Shown piece by piece: positions 48,443-61,063 of a DNA stretch of 64,000 nucleotides. Every line of letters begins with the position of its first letter. Positions within the stretch are counted from its first letter, which is position 1. A program made the position numbers and the translations under genes. The stretch is from Nematostella vectensis (Eukaryota > Cnidaria > Anthozoa > Actiniaria > Edwardsiidae), in contig NC_064042.1 in the NCBI RefSeq assembly GCF_932526225.1, forward strand, positions 17,232,751-17,296,750, given 5' to 3'. The notes beneath the pieces were generated by a model. It did no database searches. It was not told where the DNA came from and saw nothing but the letters and a program-made list of their open reading frames with translations.

Positions 48443-51108
48443 TTGCTACTATGCACGTTAAGATTGGATGAGTTTGAGTTTTTCAGTGTTCAAACAAGGT
48501 CCAAAAAAGGTCCAAAATCCAAAAACTTCAAAAAACCAAAATTCTTAATACTTGTCCAAATGAGCCGAAAATGGTATCATTCGAACCTTGACATTCCCCG
48601 GCGTGTGTTGCGCTATTCGGTTTTTTCATAAGTGCGCATGCGCAGAAATTATTTCCAAAAAAACTGTGTCCCGGAGGGTAGGGGACAACTTTTCGGGTCT
48701 ATATACTTGAGCTAAAATTCTCAAACTCGGTAAGATCTATGTACTCATAAAGGGCTATCTAACCCTGCAATCAGATTTCGAATCGATCAAGAATTGACAA
48801 AAGCCGGTAATCTTTTTCCCTACCTTCCGAGACATTTTGAGTAGAGTCTAGGGACTAGGCATTAAGTCCGATTGATCTCAAACTTGGTCAGCATGAAGAA
48901 AGTATCAGCACTTAGTAAAGGTTAGAAAATCAAAAGCATAGCTTCAAAGTAAAGCTGTTAAAAAGGCAGGAAAAAGGCCAAATTGCACCTTCTCCCTAGA
49001 AAATCTTTGCAAATATTGACTTTGGGGGACAACAAACTGCCTAGCGCCTATATGGTTTTTCAAGAGCTTTCGGATGAGCCTATGCACGTTAAGATTGGAT
49101 GAGTTTGAGTTTTTCAGTGGTCAAACAAGGTCCAAAAAAGGTCCAAAATCTAAAAACTTCAAAAAACCAAAATTCCTAATACTTGTCCAAATGAGCCGAA
49201 AATGGTATCATTCGAACCCTGACATTCCCCGGCGTGTGTTGCGCTATTCGGTTTTTTCTTAAGTGCGCATGCGCAGAAATTATTTCCAAAAAAACTGTGT
49301 CCCGGAGGGTAGGGAACAACTTTTCGGGTCTATATACTTGAGCTAAAATTCTCAAACTCGGTAAGATCTATGTACTCATAAAGGGCTATCTAACCCTGCA
49401 ATCAGATTTCGAATCGATCAAGAATTGACAAAAGCCGCTAATCTTTTTCCCTTCCTTCCGAGACATTTTGAGTAGAGCCTGGGGACTAGGCATTAAGTCC
49501 GATTGATCTCAAACTTGGTCAGCATGAAGAAAGTATCAGCACTTAGTTAAGGTTAGAAAATCAAAAGCATAGCTTCAAAGTAAAGCTGTTAAAAAGGGCA
49601 GGAAAAAGGCCAAATTGCAACTTCTCCCTAGAAAATCTTTGCAAATATTGACTTTGGAGGACAACAAACTGCCTAGCGCCTATATGGTTTTTCAAAAGCT
49701 TTCGAATGAGCCTATGCACGTTAAGATTGGATGAGTTTGAGTTTTTCAGTGGTCAAACAAGGTCCAAAATTGGTCCAAGGTAGAATATGAGCATTTCTGA
49801 AGTTAGTCGTAGCCTGCCCAAAGTCACGGGGAAGGTCCAACTATGCTAGTAGACACTAACTAAGAAAGATTCAGGACGAAGATTGAAGTTTAGACTTTTT
49901 TTTGCAAACTTCCCAAAACTGTTTCTGTGCCGACGATTTCTTTCGATTTTCAAAAAATTCCCACTAGCCAGGAATGAGCAGCAGACAATACTTTGATGTA
50001 TGAGGTTAGTGTCCATGCGCATTTCTATATCATAAGCGAAAAAAATCTCCGGAAACGATTTTGCATGTACGACTTTTTGGGGGTTAAAAATGATACAAAT
50101 TGCACCTTCTCCCTAGAAAATCTTTGCAAATATTGACTTTGGAGGACAACAATCTGCATAGCGCTTATATGGTTTTTCAAGAGCTTTCGAATGAGCCTAT
50201 GCACGTTAAGATTGGATGAGTTTGAGTTTTTCAGTGTTCAAACAAAGTACAAAAAAGGTCCAAAATCTAAAAACTTCAAAAAACCAAAATTCTTAATACT
50301 TGTCCAAATGAGCCGAAAATGGTATCATTCGAACCCTGACATTCCCCGGCGTGTGTTGCGCTATTCAGTTTTTTCATAAGTGCGCATGCGCAGAAATTTT
50401 TTCCCAAAAAACTGTGTTTCGGAGGGTAGGGGACAACTTTTCGGGTCTATATACTTGAGCTAAAATTCTCAAACTCGGTAAGATCTATGTACTCATAAAG
50501 GGCTATCTAACCCTGCATTCAGATTTCGAATCGATCAAGAATTGACAAAAGCCGCTAATCTTTTTCCCTACCTTCCGAGACATTTTGAGTAGAGCCTGGG
50601 GACTAGGCATTAAGTCCGATTGATCTCAAACTTGGTCAGCATGAAGAAAGTATCAGCACTTAGTTAAGGTTAGAAAATCAAAAGCATAGCTTCAAAGTAA
50701 AGCTGTTAAAAAAGGCAGGAAAAAGGCCAAATTGCAACTTCTCCCTAGAAAATCTTTGCAAATATTGACTTTGGAGGACAACAAACTGCCTAGCGCCTAT
50801 ATGGTTTTTCAAGAGCTTTCGAATGAGCCTATGCACGTTAAGATTGGATGAGTTTGAGTTTTTCAGTGGTCAAACAAGGTCCAAAATTGGTCCAAGGTAG
50901 AATATGAGCATTTCTGAAGTTAGTCGTAGCCTGCCCAAAGTCACGGGGAAGGTCCAACTATGCTAGTAGACACTAACTAAGAAAGATTCAGGACGAAGAT
51001 TGAAGTTTAGACTTTTTTTTGCAAACTTCCCAAAACTTTTTCTGTGCCGACGATTTCTTTCGATTTTCAAAAAATTCCTACTAGCCAGGAATGAGCAGCA
51101 GACAATAA
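48443..51108 (+). repeat. 2.67-kb HOR copy (2666 bp), duplicate of 41845-44510
   Basis: Modules start at 48443 (A1), 49074 (A2), 49706 (B), 50191 (A3) and 50823 (B'). The copy repeats the private marks of 41845-44510 (CTGTTAAAAAGGCAGG, CCCTTCCTTCC, CAAAGTACAAAAAAGG). Confidence 0.9.
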
Positions 51109-54100
51109 TTGCTACTATGCACGTTAAGATTGGATGAGTTTGAGTTTTTCAGTGTTCAAACAAGGTCCAAAAAAGGTCCAAAATCCAAAAACTTCAAAAA
51201 ACCAAAATTCTTAATACTTGTCCAAATGAGCCGAAAATGGTATCATTCGAACCTTGACATTCCCCGGCGTGTGTTGCGCTATTCGGTTTTTTCATAAGTG
51301 CGCATGCGCAGAAATTATTTCCAAAAAAACTGTGTCCCGGAGGGTAGGGGACAACTTTTCGGGTCTATATACTTGAGCTAAAATTCTCAAACTCGGTAAG
51401 ATCTATGTACTCATAAAGGGCTATCTAACCCTGCAATCAGATTTCGAATCGATCAAGAATTGACAAAAGCCGGTAATCTTTTTCCCTACCTTCCGAGACA
51501 TTTTGAGTAGAGTCTAGGGACTAGGCATTAAGTCCGATTGATCTCAAACTTGGTCAGCATGAAGAAAGTATCAGCACTTAGTAAAGGTTAGAAAATCAAA
51601 AGCATAGCTTCAAAGTAAAGCTGTTAAAAAGGCAGGAAAAAGGCCAAATTGCACCTTCTCCCTAGAAAATCTTTGCAAATATTGACTTTGGGGGACAACA
51701 AACTGCCTAGCGCCTATATGGTTTTTCAAGAGCTTTCGGATGAGCCTATGCACGTTAAGATTGGATGAGTTTGAGTTTTTCAGTGGTCAAACAAGGTCCA
51801 AAAAAGGTCCAAAATCTAAAAACTTCAAAAAACCAAAATTCCTAATACTTGTCCAAATGAGCCGAAAATGGTATCATTCGAACCCTGACATTCCCCGGCG
51901 TGTGTTGCGCTATTCGGTTTTTTCTTAAGTGCGCATGCGCAGAAATTATTTCCAAAAAAACTGTGTCCCGGAGGGTAGGGAACAACTTTTCGGGTCTATA
52001 TACTTGAGCTAAAATTCTCAAACTCGGTAAGATCTATGTACTCATAAAGGGCTATCTAACCCTGCAATCAGATTTCGAATCGATCAAGAATTGACAAAAG
52101 CCGCTAATCTTTTTCCCTACCTTCCGAGACATTTTGAGTAGAGCCTGGGGACTAGGCATTAAGTCCGATTGATCTCAAACTTGGTCAGCATGAAGAAAGT
52201 ATCAGCACTTAGTAAAGGTTAGAAAATCAAAAGCATAGCTTCAAAGTAAAGCTGTTAAAAAAGGCCGGAAAAAAGGCCAAATTGCACCTTCTCCCTAGAA
52301 AAACTTTGCAAATATTGACTTTGGAGGACAACAAACTGCCTAGCGCCTATATGGTTTTTCGAGAGCTTTCGAATGAGCCTATGCACGTTAAGATTGGATG
52401 AGTTTGAGTTTTTCAGTGTTCAAACAAAGTCCAAAAAAGGTCCAAAATCTAAAAACTTCAAAAAACCAAAATTCTTAATACTTGTCCAAATGAGCCGAAA
52501 ATGGTATCATTCGAATCCTGACATTCCCCGGCGTGTGTTGCGCTATTCGGTTTTTTCATAAGTGCGCATGCGCAGAAATTATTTCCAAAAAAACTGTGTC
52601 CCGGAGGGTAGGGGACAACTTTTCGGGTCTATATACTTGAGCTAAAATTCTCAAACTCGGTAAGATCTATGTACTCATAAAGGGCTATCTAACCCTGCAA
52701 TCAGATTTCGAATCGATCAAGAATTGACAAAAGCCGCTAATCTTTTTCCCTACCTTCCGGGACATTTTGAGTAGGGCCTGGGGACTAGGAATTAAGTCCG
52801 ATTGATCTCAAACTTGGTCAGCATGAAGAAAGTATCAGCACTTAGTAAAGGTTAGAAAATCAAAAGCATAGCTTCAAAGTAAAGCTGTTAAAAAAGGCCG
52901 GAAAAAAGGCCAAATTGCACCTTCTCCCTAGAAAAACTTTGCAAATATTGACTTTGGAGGACAACAAACTGCCTAGCGCCTATATGGTTTTTCAAGAGCT
53001 TTCGAATGAGCCTATGCACGTTTATATTTGATGAGTTTGAGTTTTTCAGTGTTCAAACAAGGTCCAAAAAAGGTCCAAAATCTAAAAACTTCAAAAAACC
53101 AAAATTCTTAATACTTGTCCAAATGAGCCGAAAATGGTATCATTCGAACCCTGACATTCCCCGGCGTGTGTTGCGCTATTCGGTTTTTTCATAAGTGCGC
53201 ATGCGCAGAATTTGTTTCCAAAAAAACTGTGTCCCGTAGGGTAGGGGACAACTTTTCGGGTCTATATACTTGAGCTAAAATTCTCAAACTCGGTAAGATC
53301 TATGTACTCATAAAGGGCTATCTAACCCTGCAATCAGATTTCGAATCGATCAAGAATTGACAAAAGGCGCTAATCTTTTTCCCTACCTTCCGGGACATTT
53401 TGAGTAGGGCCTGGGGACTAGGAATTAAGTCCGATTGATCTCAAACTTGGTCAGCATGAAGAAAGTATCAGCACTTACTAAAGGTTAGAAAATCAAAAGC
53501 ATAGCTTCAAAGTAAAGCTGTTAAAAAAGGCAGGAAAAAGGCCAAATTGCAACTTCTCCCTAGAAAATCTTTGCAAATATTGACTTTGGAGGACAACAAA
53601 CTGCCTAGCGCCTATATGGTTTTTCAAGAGCTTTCGAATGAGCCTATGCACGTTAAGATTGGATGAGTTTGAGTTTTTCAGTGGTCAAACTAGGTCCAAA
53701 ATTGGTCCAAGGTAGAATATGAGCATTTCTGAAGTTAGTCGTAGCCTGCCCAAAGTCACGGGGAAGGTCCAACTATGCTAGTAGACACTAACTAAGAAAG
53801 ATTCAGGACGAAGATTGAAGTTTAGACTTTTTTTTGCAAACTTCCCAAAACTTTTTCTGTGCCGACGATTTCTTTCGATTTTCAAAAAATTCCTGCCAGA
53901 AAAATTCACTAGCCAGGAATGAGCAGCAGACAATACTTTGATGTATGAGGTTAGTGTCCATGCGCATTTCTATATCATAAGCGAAAAAAATCTCCAGAAA
54001 CGATTTTGCATGTACGACTTTTTGGGGGTTAAAAATTGCACCTTCTCCCTAGAAAATCTTTGCAAATATTGACTTTGGAGGACAACAAACTGCCTAGCGC

Positions 54101-56153
54101 CTATATGGTTTTTCAAGAGCTTTCGAATGAGCCTATGCACGTTAAGATTGGATGAGTTTGAGTTTTTCAGTGTTCAAACAAAGTCCAAAAAAGGTCCAAA
54201 ATCTAAAAACTTCAAAAAACCAAAATTCTTAATACTTGTCCAAATGAGCCGAAAATGGTATCATTCGAATCCTGACATTCCCCGGCGTGTGTTGCGCTAT
54301 TCGGTTTTTTCATAAGTGCGCATGCGCAGAAATTATTTCCAAAAAAAACTGTGTCCCGGAGGGTAGGGGACAACTTTTCGGGTCCATATACTTGAGCTAA
54401 AATTCTCAAGCTCGGTAAGATCTATGTACTCATAAAGGGCTATCTAACCCTGCAATCAGATTTCGAATCGATCAAGAATTGACAAAAGCCGCTAATCTTT
54501 TTCCATACCTTCCGAGACATTTTGAGTAGAGCCTGGGGACTAGGCATTAAGTCCGATTGATCTCAAACTTGGTCAGCATGAAGAAAGTATCAGCACTTAG
54601 TTAAGGTTAGAAAATCAAAAGCATAGCTTCAAAGTAAAGCTGTTTAAAAAGGCAGGAAAAAGGCCAAATTGCAACTTCTCCCTAGAAAATCTTCGCAAAT
54701 ATTGACTTTGGAGGACAACAAACTGCCTAGCGCCTATATGGTTTTTCAAGAGCTTTCGAATGAGCCTATGCACGTTAAGATTGGATGAGTTTGAGTTTTT
54801 CAGTGGTCAAACAAGGTCCAAAATTGGTCCAAGGTAGAATATGAGCATTTCTGAAGTTAGTCGTAGCCTGCCCAAAGTCACGGGGAAGGTCCAACTATGC
54901 TAGTAGACACTAACTAAGAAAGATTCAGGACGAAGATTGAAGTTTAGACTTTTTTTTGCAAACTTCCCAAAACTTTTTCTGTGCCGACGATTTCTTTCGA
55001 TTTTCAAAAAATTCCCACTAGCCAGGAATGAGCAGCAGACAATACTTTGATGTATGAGGTTAGTGTCCATGCGCATTTCTATATCATAAGCGAAAAAAAT
55101 CTCCAGAAACGATTTTGCATGTACGACTTTTTGGGGGTTAAAAATTGCACCTTCTCCCTAGAAAATCTTTGCAAATATTGACTTTGGAGGACAACAAACT
55201 GCCTAGCGCCTATATGGTTTTTCAAGAGCTTTCGAATGAGCCTATGCACGTTAAGATTGGATGAGTTTGAGTTTTTCAGTGTTCAAACAAAGTCCAAAAA
55301 AGGTCCAAAATCTAAAAACTTCAAAAAACCAAAATTCTTAATACTTGTCCAAATGAGCCGAAAATGGTATCATTCGAATCCTGACATTCCCCGGCGTGTG
55401 TTGCGCTATTCGGTTTTTTCATAAGTGCGCATGCGCAGAAATTATTTCCAAAAAAACTGTGTCCCGGAGGGTAGGGGACAACTTTTCGGGTCTATATACT
55501 TGAGCTAAAATTCTCAAGCTCGGTAAGATCTATGTACTCATAAAGGGCTATCTAACCCTGCAATCAGATTTCGAATCGATCAAGAATTGACAAAAGCCGC
55601 TAATCTTTTTCCCTACCTTCCGAGACATTTTGAGTAGAGCCTGGGCACTAGGCATTAAGTCCAATTGATCTCAAACTTGGTCAGCATGAAGAAAGTATCA
55701 GCACTTAGTTAAGGTTAGAAAATCAAAAGCATAGCTTCAAAGTAAAGCTGTTAAAAAAGGCAGGAAAAAGGCCAAATTGCAACTTCTCCCTAGAAAATCT
55801 TTGCAATTATTGACTTTGGAGGACAACAAACTGCCTAGCGCCTATATGGTTTTTCAAGAGCTTTCGAATGAGCCTATGCACGTTAAGATTGGATGAGTTT
55901 GAGTTTTTCAGTGGTCAAACAAGGTCCAAAATTGGTCCAAGGTAGAATATGAGCATTTCTGAAGTTAGTCGTAGCCTGCCCAAAGTCACGGGGAAGGTCC
56001 AACTATGCTAGTAGACACTAACTAAGAAAGATTCAGGACGAAGATTGAAGTTTAGACTTTTTTTTGCAAACTTCCCAAAACTTTTTCTGTGCCGACGATT
56101 TCTTTCGATTTTCAAAAAATTCCTACTAGCCAGGAATGAGCAGCAGACAATAA
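51109..56153 (+). repeat. HOR, A-A-A-A-B-A-B-A-B'
   Basis: Modules start at 51109 (A1), 51740 (A2/A4 hybrid), 52373, 53006 (7460-like head), 53638 (B, 489 bp), 54127 (A), 54760 (B, 476 bp), 55236 (A) and 55868 (B'). The two B copies lack 9 nt near the end of the core (GTTAAAAATTGCACC). The first also has a 13-nt insertion (GCCAGAAAAATTC, near 53895-53907). Confidence 0.87.
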
Positions 56154-59100
56154 TTGCTACTATGCACGTTAAGATTGGATGAGTTTGAGTTTTTCAGTGT
56201 TCAAACAAGGTCCAAAAAAGGTCCAAAATCCAAAAACTTCAAAAAACCAAAATTCTTAATACTTGTCCAAATGAGCCGAAAATGGTATCATTCGAACCTT
56301 GACATTCCCCGGCGTGTGTTGCGCTATTCGGTTTTTTCATAAGTGCGCATGCGCAGAAATTATTTCCAAAAAAACTGTGTCCCGGAGGGTAGGGGACAAC
56401 TTTTCGGGTCTATATACTTGAGCTAAAATTCTCAAACTCGGTAAGATCTATGTACTCATAAAGGGCTATCTAACCCTGCAATCAGATTTCGAATCGATCA
56501 AGAATTGACAAAAGCCGGTAATCTTTTTCCCTACCTTCCGAGACATTTTGAGTAGAGTCTAGGGACTAGGCATTAAGTCCGATTGATCTAAAACTTGGTC
56601 AGCATGAAGAGAGTATCAGCACTTAGTAAAGGTTAGAAAATCAAAAGCATAGCTTCAAAGTAAAGCTGTTAAAAAAGGCAGGAAAAAGGCCAAATTGCAC
56701 CTTCTCCCTAGAAAATCTTTGCAAATATTGACTTTGGGGGACAACAAACTGCCTAGCGCCTATATGGTTTTTCAAGAGCTTTCGGATGAGCCTATGCACG
56801 TTAAGATTGGATGAGTTTGAGTTTTTCAGTGGTCAAACAAGGTCCAAAAAAGGTCCAAAATCTAAAAACTTCAAAAAACCAAAATTCCTAATACTTGTCC
56901 AAATGAGCCGAAAATGGTATCATTCGAACCCTGACATTCCCCGGCGTGTGTTGCGCTATTCGGTTTTTTCTTAAGTGCGCATGCGCAGAAATTATTTCCA
57001 AAAAAACTGTGTCCCGGAGGGTAGGGAACAACTTTTCGGGTCTATATACTTGAGCTAAAATTCTCAAACTCGGTAAGATCTATGTACTCATAAAGGGCTA
57101 TCTAACCCTGCAATCAGATTTCGAATCGATCAAGAATTGACAAAAGCCGCTAATCTTTTTCCCTACCTTCCGAGACATATTGAGTAGAGCCTGGGGACTA
57201 GGCATTAAGTCCGATTGATCTCAAACTTGGTCAGCATGAAGAAAGTATCAGCACTTAGTTAAGGTTAGAAAATCAAAAGCATAGCTTCAAAGTAAAGCTG
57301 TTAAAAAAGGCAGGAAAAAGGCCAAATTGCAACTTCTCCCTAGAAAATCTTTGCAAATATTGACTTTGGAGGACAACAATCTGCATAGCGCTTATATGGT
57401 TTTTCAAGAGCTTTCGAATGAGCCTATGCACGTTAAGATTGGATGAGTTTGAGTTTTTCAGTGTTCAAACAAGGTCCAAAAAAGGTCCAAAATCTAAAAA
57501 CTTCAAAAAACCAAAATTCTTAATACTTGTCCAAATGAGCCGCAAATGGTATCATTCGAACCCTGACATTCCCCGGCGTGTGTTGCGCTATTCAGTTTTT
57601 TCATAAGTGCGCATGCGCAGAAATTTTTTCCCAAAAAAACTGTGTTTCGGAGGGTAGGGGACAACTTTTCGGGTCTATATACTTGAGCTAAAATTCTCAA
57701 ACTCGGTAAGATCTATGTACTCATAAAGGGCTATCTAACCCTGCATTCAGATTTCGAATCGATCAAGAATTGACAAAAGCCGCTAATCTTTTTCCATACC
57801 TTCCGGGATATTTTGAGTAGGGCCTGGGGACTAGGAATTAAGTCCGATTGATCTCAAACTTGGTCAGCATGAAGAAAGTATCAGCACTTAGTTAAGGTTA
57901 GAAAATCAAAAGCATAGCTTCAAAGTAAAGCTGTTAAAAAAGGCAGGAAAAAGGCCAAATTGCACCTTCTCCCTAGAAAATCTCTGCAAATATTGACTTT
58001 GGAGGACAACAAACTGTGTAGCGCCTATATGGTTTTTCAAGAGCTCTCGAATGAGCCTATGCACGTTAAGATTGGATGAGTTTGAGTTTTTCAGTGGTCA
58101 AACAAGGTCCAAAATTGGTCCAAGGTAGAATATTAGCATTTCTGAAGTTAGTCGTAGCCTGCCCAAAGTCACGGGGAAGGTCCAACTATGCTAGTAGACA
58201 CTAACTAAGAAAGATTCTGGACGAAGATTGAAGTTTAGACTTTTTTTTTGCAAACTTCCCAAAACTTTTTGTGCCGACGATTTCTTTCGATTTTCAAAAA
58301 ATTCCCACTAGCCAGGAATGAGCAGCAGACAATACTTTGATGTATGAGGTTAGTGTCCATGCGCATCTCTATATCATAAGCGAAAAAAATCTCCAGAAAC
58401 GATTTTGCATGTACGACTTTTTGGGGGTTAAAAATGATACAAATTGCACATTTTCCCTCAAATATCTTTGCAAATATTGACTTTGGAGGACAACAAACTG
58501 CCTAGCGCCTATATGGTTTTTCAACAGCTTTCGAATGAGCCTATGCACGTTGAGATTGGATGAGTTTGAGTTTTTCAGTGTTCAAACAAAGTCCAAAAAA
58601 GGTCCAAAATCTAAAAACTTCAAAAAACCAAAATTCTTAATACTTGTCCAAATGAGCCGAAAATGGTATCATTCGAACCCTGACATTCCCCGGCGTGTGT
58701 TGCGTTAATCGGTTTTTTCATAAGTGCGCATGCGCAGAAATTATTTTCAAAAAAACTGTGTCCCGGAGGGTAGGGGACAACTTTTCGGGTCTATATACTT
58801 GAGCTAAAATTCTCAAACTCGGTAAGATCTATGTACTCATAAAGGGCTATCTAACCCTGCAATCAGATTTCGAATCGATCAAGAATTGACAAAAGCCGCT
58901 AATCTTTTTCGCTACCTTTCAGGATATTTTGAGTAGGGCCAGGGGACTAGGAATTAAGTCCGATTGATCTCAAACTTGGTCAGCATGAAGAAAGTATCAG
59001 CACTTAGTAAAGGTAAGAAAATCAAAAGCATAGCTTCAAAGTAAAGCTGTTAAAAAAGGCCGGAAAAAAGGCCAAATTGCATCTTCTCCCTAGAAAATCT

Positions 59101-60431
59101 TTGCAAATATTGACTTTGGAGGACAACAAACTGCCTAGCGCCTATATGGTTTTTCAAGAGCTTTCGAATGAGCCTATGCACGTTAAGATTGGATGAGTTT
59201 GAGTTTTTCAGTGTTCAAACAAGGTCCAAAAAAGGTCCAAAATCTAAAAACTTCAAAAAACCAAAATTCTTAATACTTGTCCAAATGAGCCGCAAATGGT
59301 ATCATTCGAACCCTGACATTCCCCGGCGTGTGTTGCGCTATTCGTTTTTTTTCATAAGTGCGCATGCGCAGAAATTTTTTCCCAAAAAACTGTGTCCCGG
59401 AGGGTAGGGGACAACTTTTCGGGTCTATATACTTGAGCTAAAATTCTCAAACTCGGCAATATCTATGTACTCATAAAGGGCTATCTAACCCTGCAATCAG
59501 ATTTCGAATCGATCAAGAATTGACAAAAGCCGCTAATTTTTTTCCCTACCTTCCGGGACATTTTGAGTAGGGCCTGGGGACTAGGAATTAAGTCCGATTG
59601 ATCTCAAACTTGGTCAGCATGAAGAAAGTATCAGCACTTAGTTAAGGTTAGAAAATCAAAAGCATAGTTTCAAAGTAAAGCTGTTAAAAAAGGCCGGAAA
59701 AAGGCCAAATTGCAACTTCTCCCTAGAAAATCTTTGCAAATATTGACTTTGGAGGACAACAAACTGCCTAGCGCCTATATGGTTTTCAAGAGCTTTCGAA
59801 TGAGCCTGTGCATGTTAAGATTGGATGAGTTTGAGTTTTTAAGTGTTCAAACAAGGTCCAAAAAAGGTCCAAAATCTAAAAACTTCAAAAAACCAAAATT
59901 CTTAATACTTGTCCAAATGAGCCGCAAATGGTATCATTCGAACCCTGACATTCCACGGCGTGTGTTGCGCTATTCGGTTTTTTCATAAGTGCGCATGCGC
60001 AGAAATTTTTTCCCAAAAAACTGTGTGCCGGAGGGTAGGGGACAACTTTTCGGGTCTATATACTTGAGCTAAAATTCTCAAACTCGGCAATATCTATGTA
60101 CTCATAAATGGCTATCTAACCCTGCAATCAGATTTCGAATCGATCAAAAATTGCCAAAAGCCGCTAATCTTTTTCCCTACCTTCCGGGACATTTTGAGTA
60201 GGGCCTGGGGACTAGGAATTAAGTCCGATTGATCTCAAACTTGGTCAGCATGAAGAAAGTATCAGCACTTAGTAAAGGTTAGAAAATCAAAAGCATAGTT
60301 TCAAAGTAAAGCTGTTAAAAAAGGCCGGAAAAAAGGCCAAATTGCAACTTCTCCCTAGAAAATCTTTGCAAATATTGACTTTGGAGGACAACAAACTGCC
60401 TAGCGCCTATATGGTTTTCAAGAGCTTTCGA
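56154..60431 (+). repeat. Irregular segment, A-A-A-B-A-A-A
   Basis: Modules start at 56154 (A1), 56786 (A2), 57418 (A3), 58051 (B), 58535 (A), 59168 (A) and 59800 (A). The A2 ends with a B-type 3' flank (AATCTGCATAGCGCTTATA, about 57379-57397) although no B separates it from A3. The A at 58535 is of the 6827 type (GCGTTAATCGG). The B at 58051 is of the GATTCTGGACG lineage. Confidence 0.86.
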
Positions 60432-61063
60432 ATGAGCCTGTGCATGTTAAGATTGGATGAGTTTGAGTTTTTAAGTGTTCAAACAAGGTCCAAAAAAGGT
60501 CCAAAATCTAAAAACTTCAAAAAACCAAAATTCTTAATACTTGTCCAAATGAGCCGCAAATGGTATCATTCGAACCCTGACATTCCACGGCGTGTGTTGC
60601 GCTATTCGGTTTTTTCATAAGTGCGCATGCGCAGAAATTTTTTCCCAAAAAACTGTGTGCCGGAGGGTAGGGGACAACTTTTCGGGTCTATATACTTGAG
60701 CTAAAATTCTCAAGCTCGGCAATATCTATGTACTCATAAATGGCTATCTAACCCTGCAATCAGATTTCGAATCGATCAAAAATGGCCAAAAGCCGCTAAT
60801 CTTTTTCCCTACCTTCCGGGACATTTTGAGTAGGGCCTGGGGACTAGGAATTAAGTCCGATTGATCTCAAACTTGGTCAGCATGAAGAAAGTATCAGCAC
60901 TTACTAAAGGTTAGAAAATCAAAAGCATAGCTTCAAAGTAAAGCTGTTAAAAAAGGCAGGAAAAAGGCCAAATTGCAACTTCTCCCTAGAAAATCTTTGC
61001 AAATATTGACTTTGGAGGACAACAAACTGCCTAGCGCCTATATGGTTTTTCAAGAGCTTTCGA
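59800..61063 (+). repeat. Recent duplication of a single A monomer
   Basis: The adjacent A copies at 59800 and 60432 share variants seen nowhere else in the window: CCTGTGCATGTTAAG, TTTTTAAGTGTTC, TTCCACGGCG, GTGTGCCGGAGG and CATAAATGGC. They differ at CTCAAACTCGG versus CTCAAGCTCGG and at AAAAATTGCC versus AAAAATGGCC. The second copy loses similarity after about 60.85 kb, where it changes to the 53006-type tail. Confidence 0.88.

Larger units (their letters stand above)
40269..53474 (+). repeat. Direct tandem duplication with a 6598-bp unit
   Basis: Copy 1 covers about 40269-46866 and copy 2 about 46867-53474. Every module start from 40442 (B) through 46408 (A) has a partner exactly 6598 bp downstream (40442/47040, 42476/49074, 43593/50191, 45775/52373, 46408/53006). 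Private marks are shared at that spacing: CAAACTTGGTAAGATC (41.21/47.81 kb), CCTAATAGCC (41.81/48.41 kb) and CCCTTCCTTCC (42.85/49.45 kb). The left limit is set by GAAGAAGGTATC at about 40266 versus GAAGAAAGTATC 6598 bp later. The right limit is set by CACTTACTAAAGG near 53474. Only a handful of differences were seen by eye. Confidence 0.9.
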
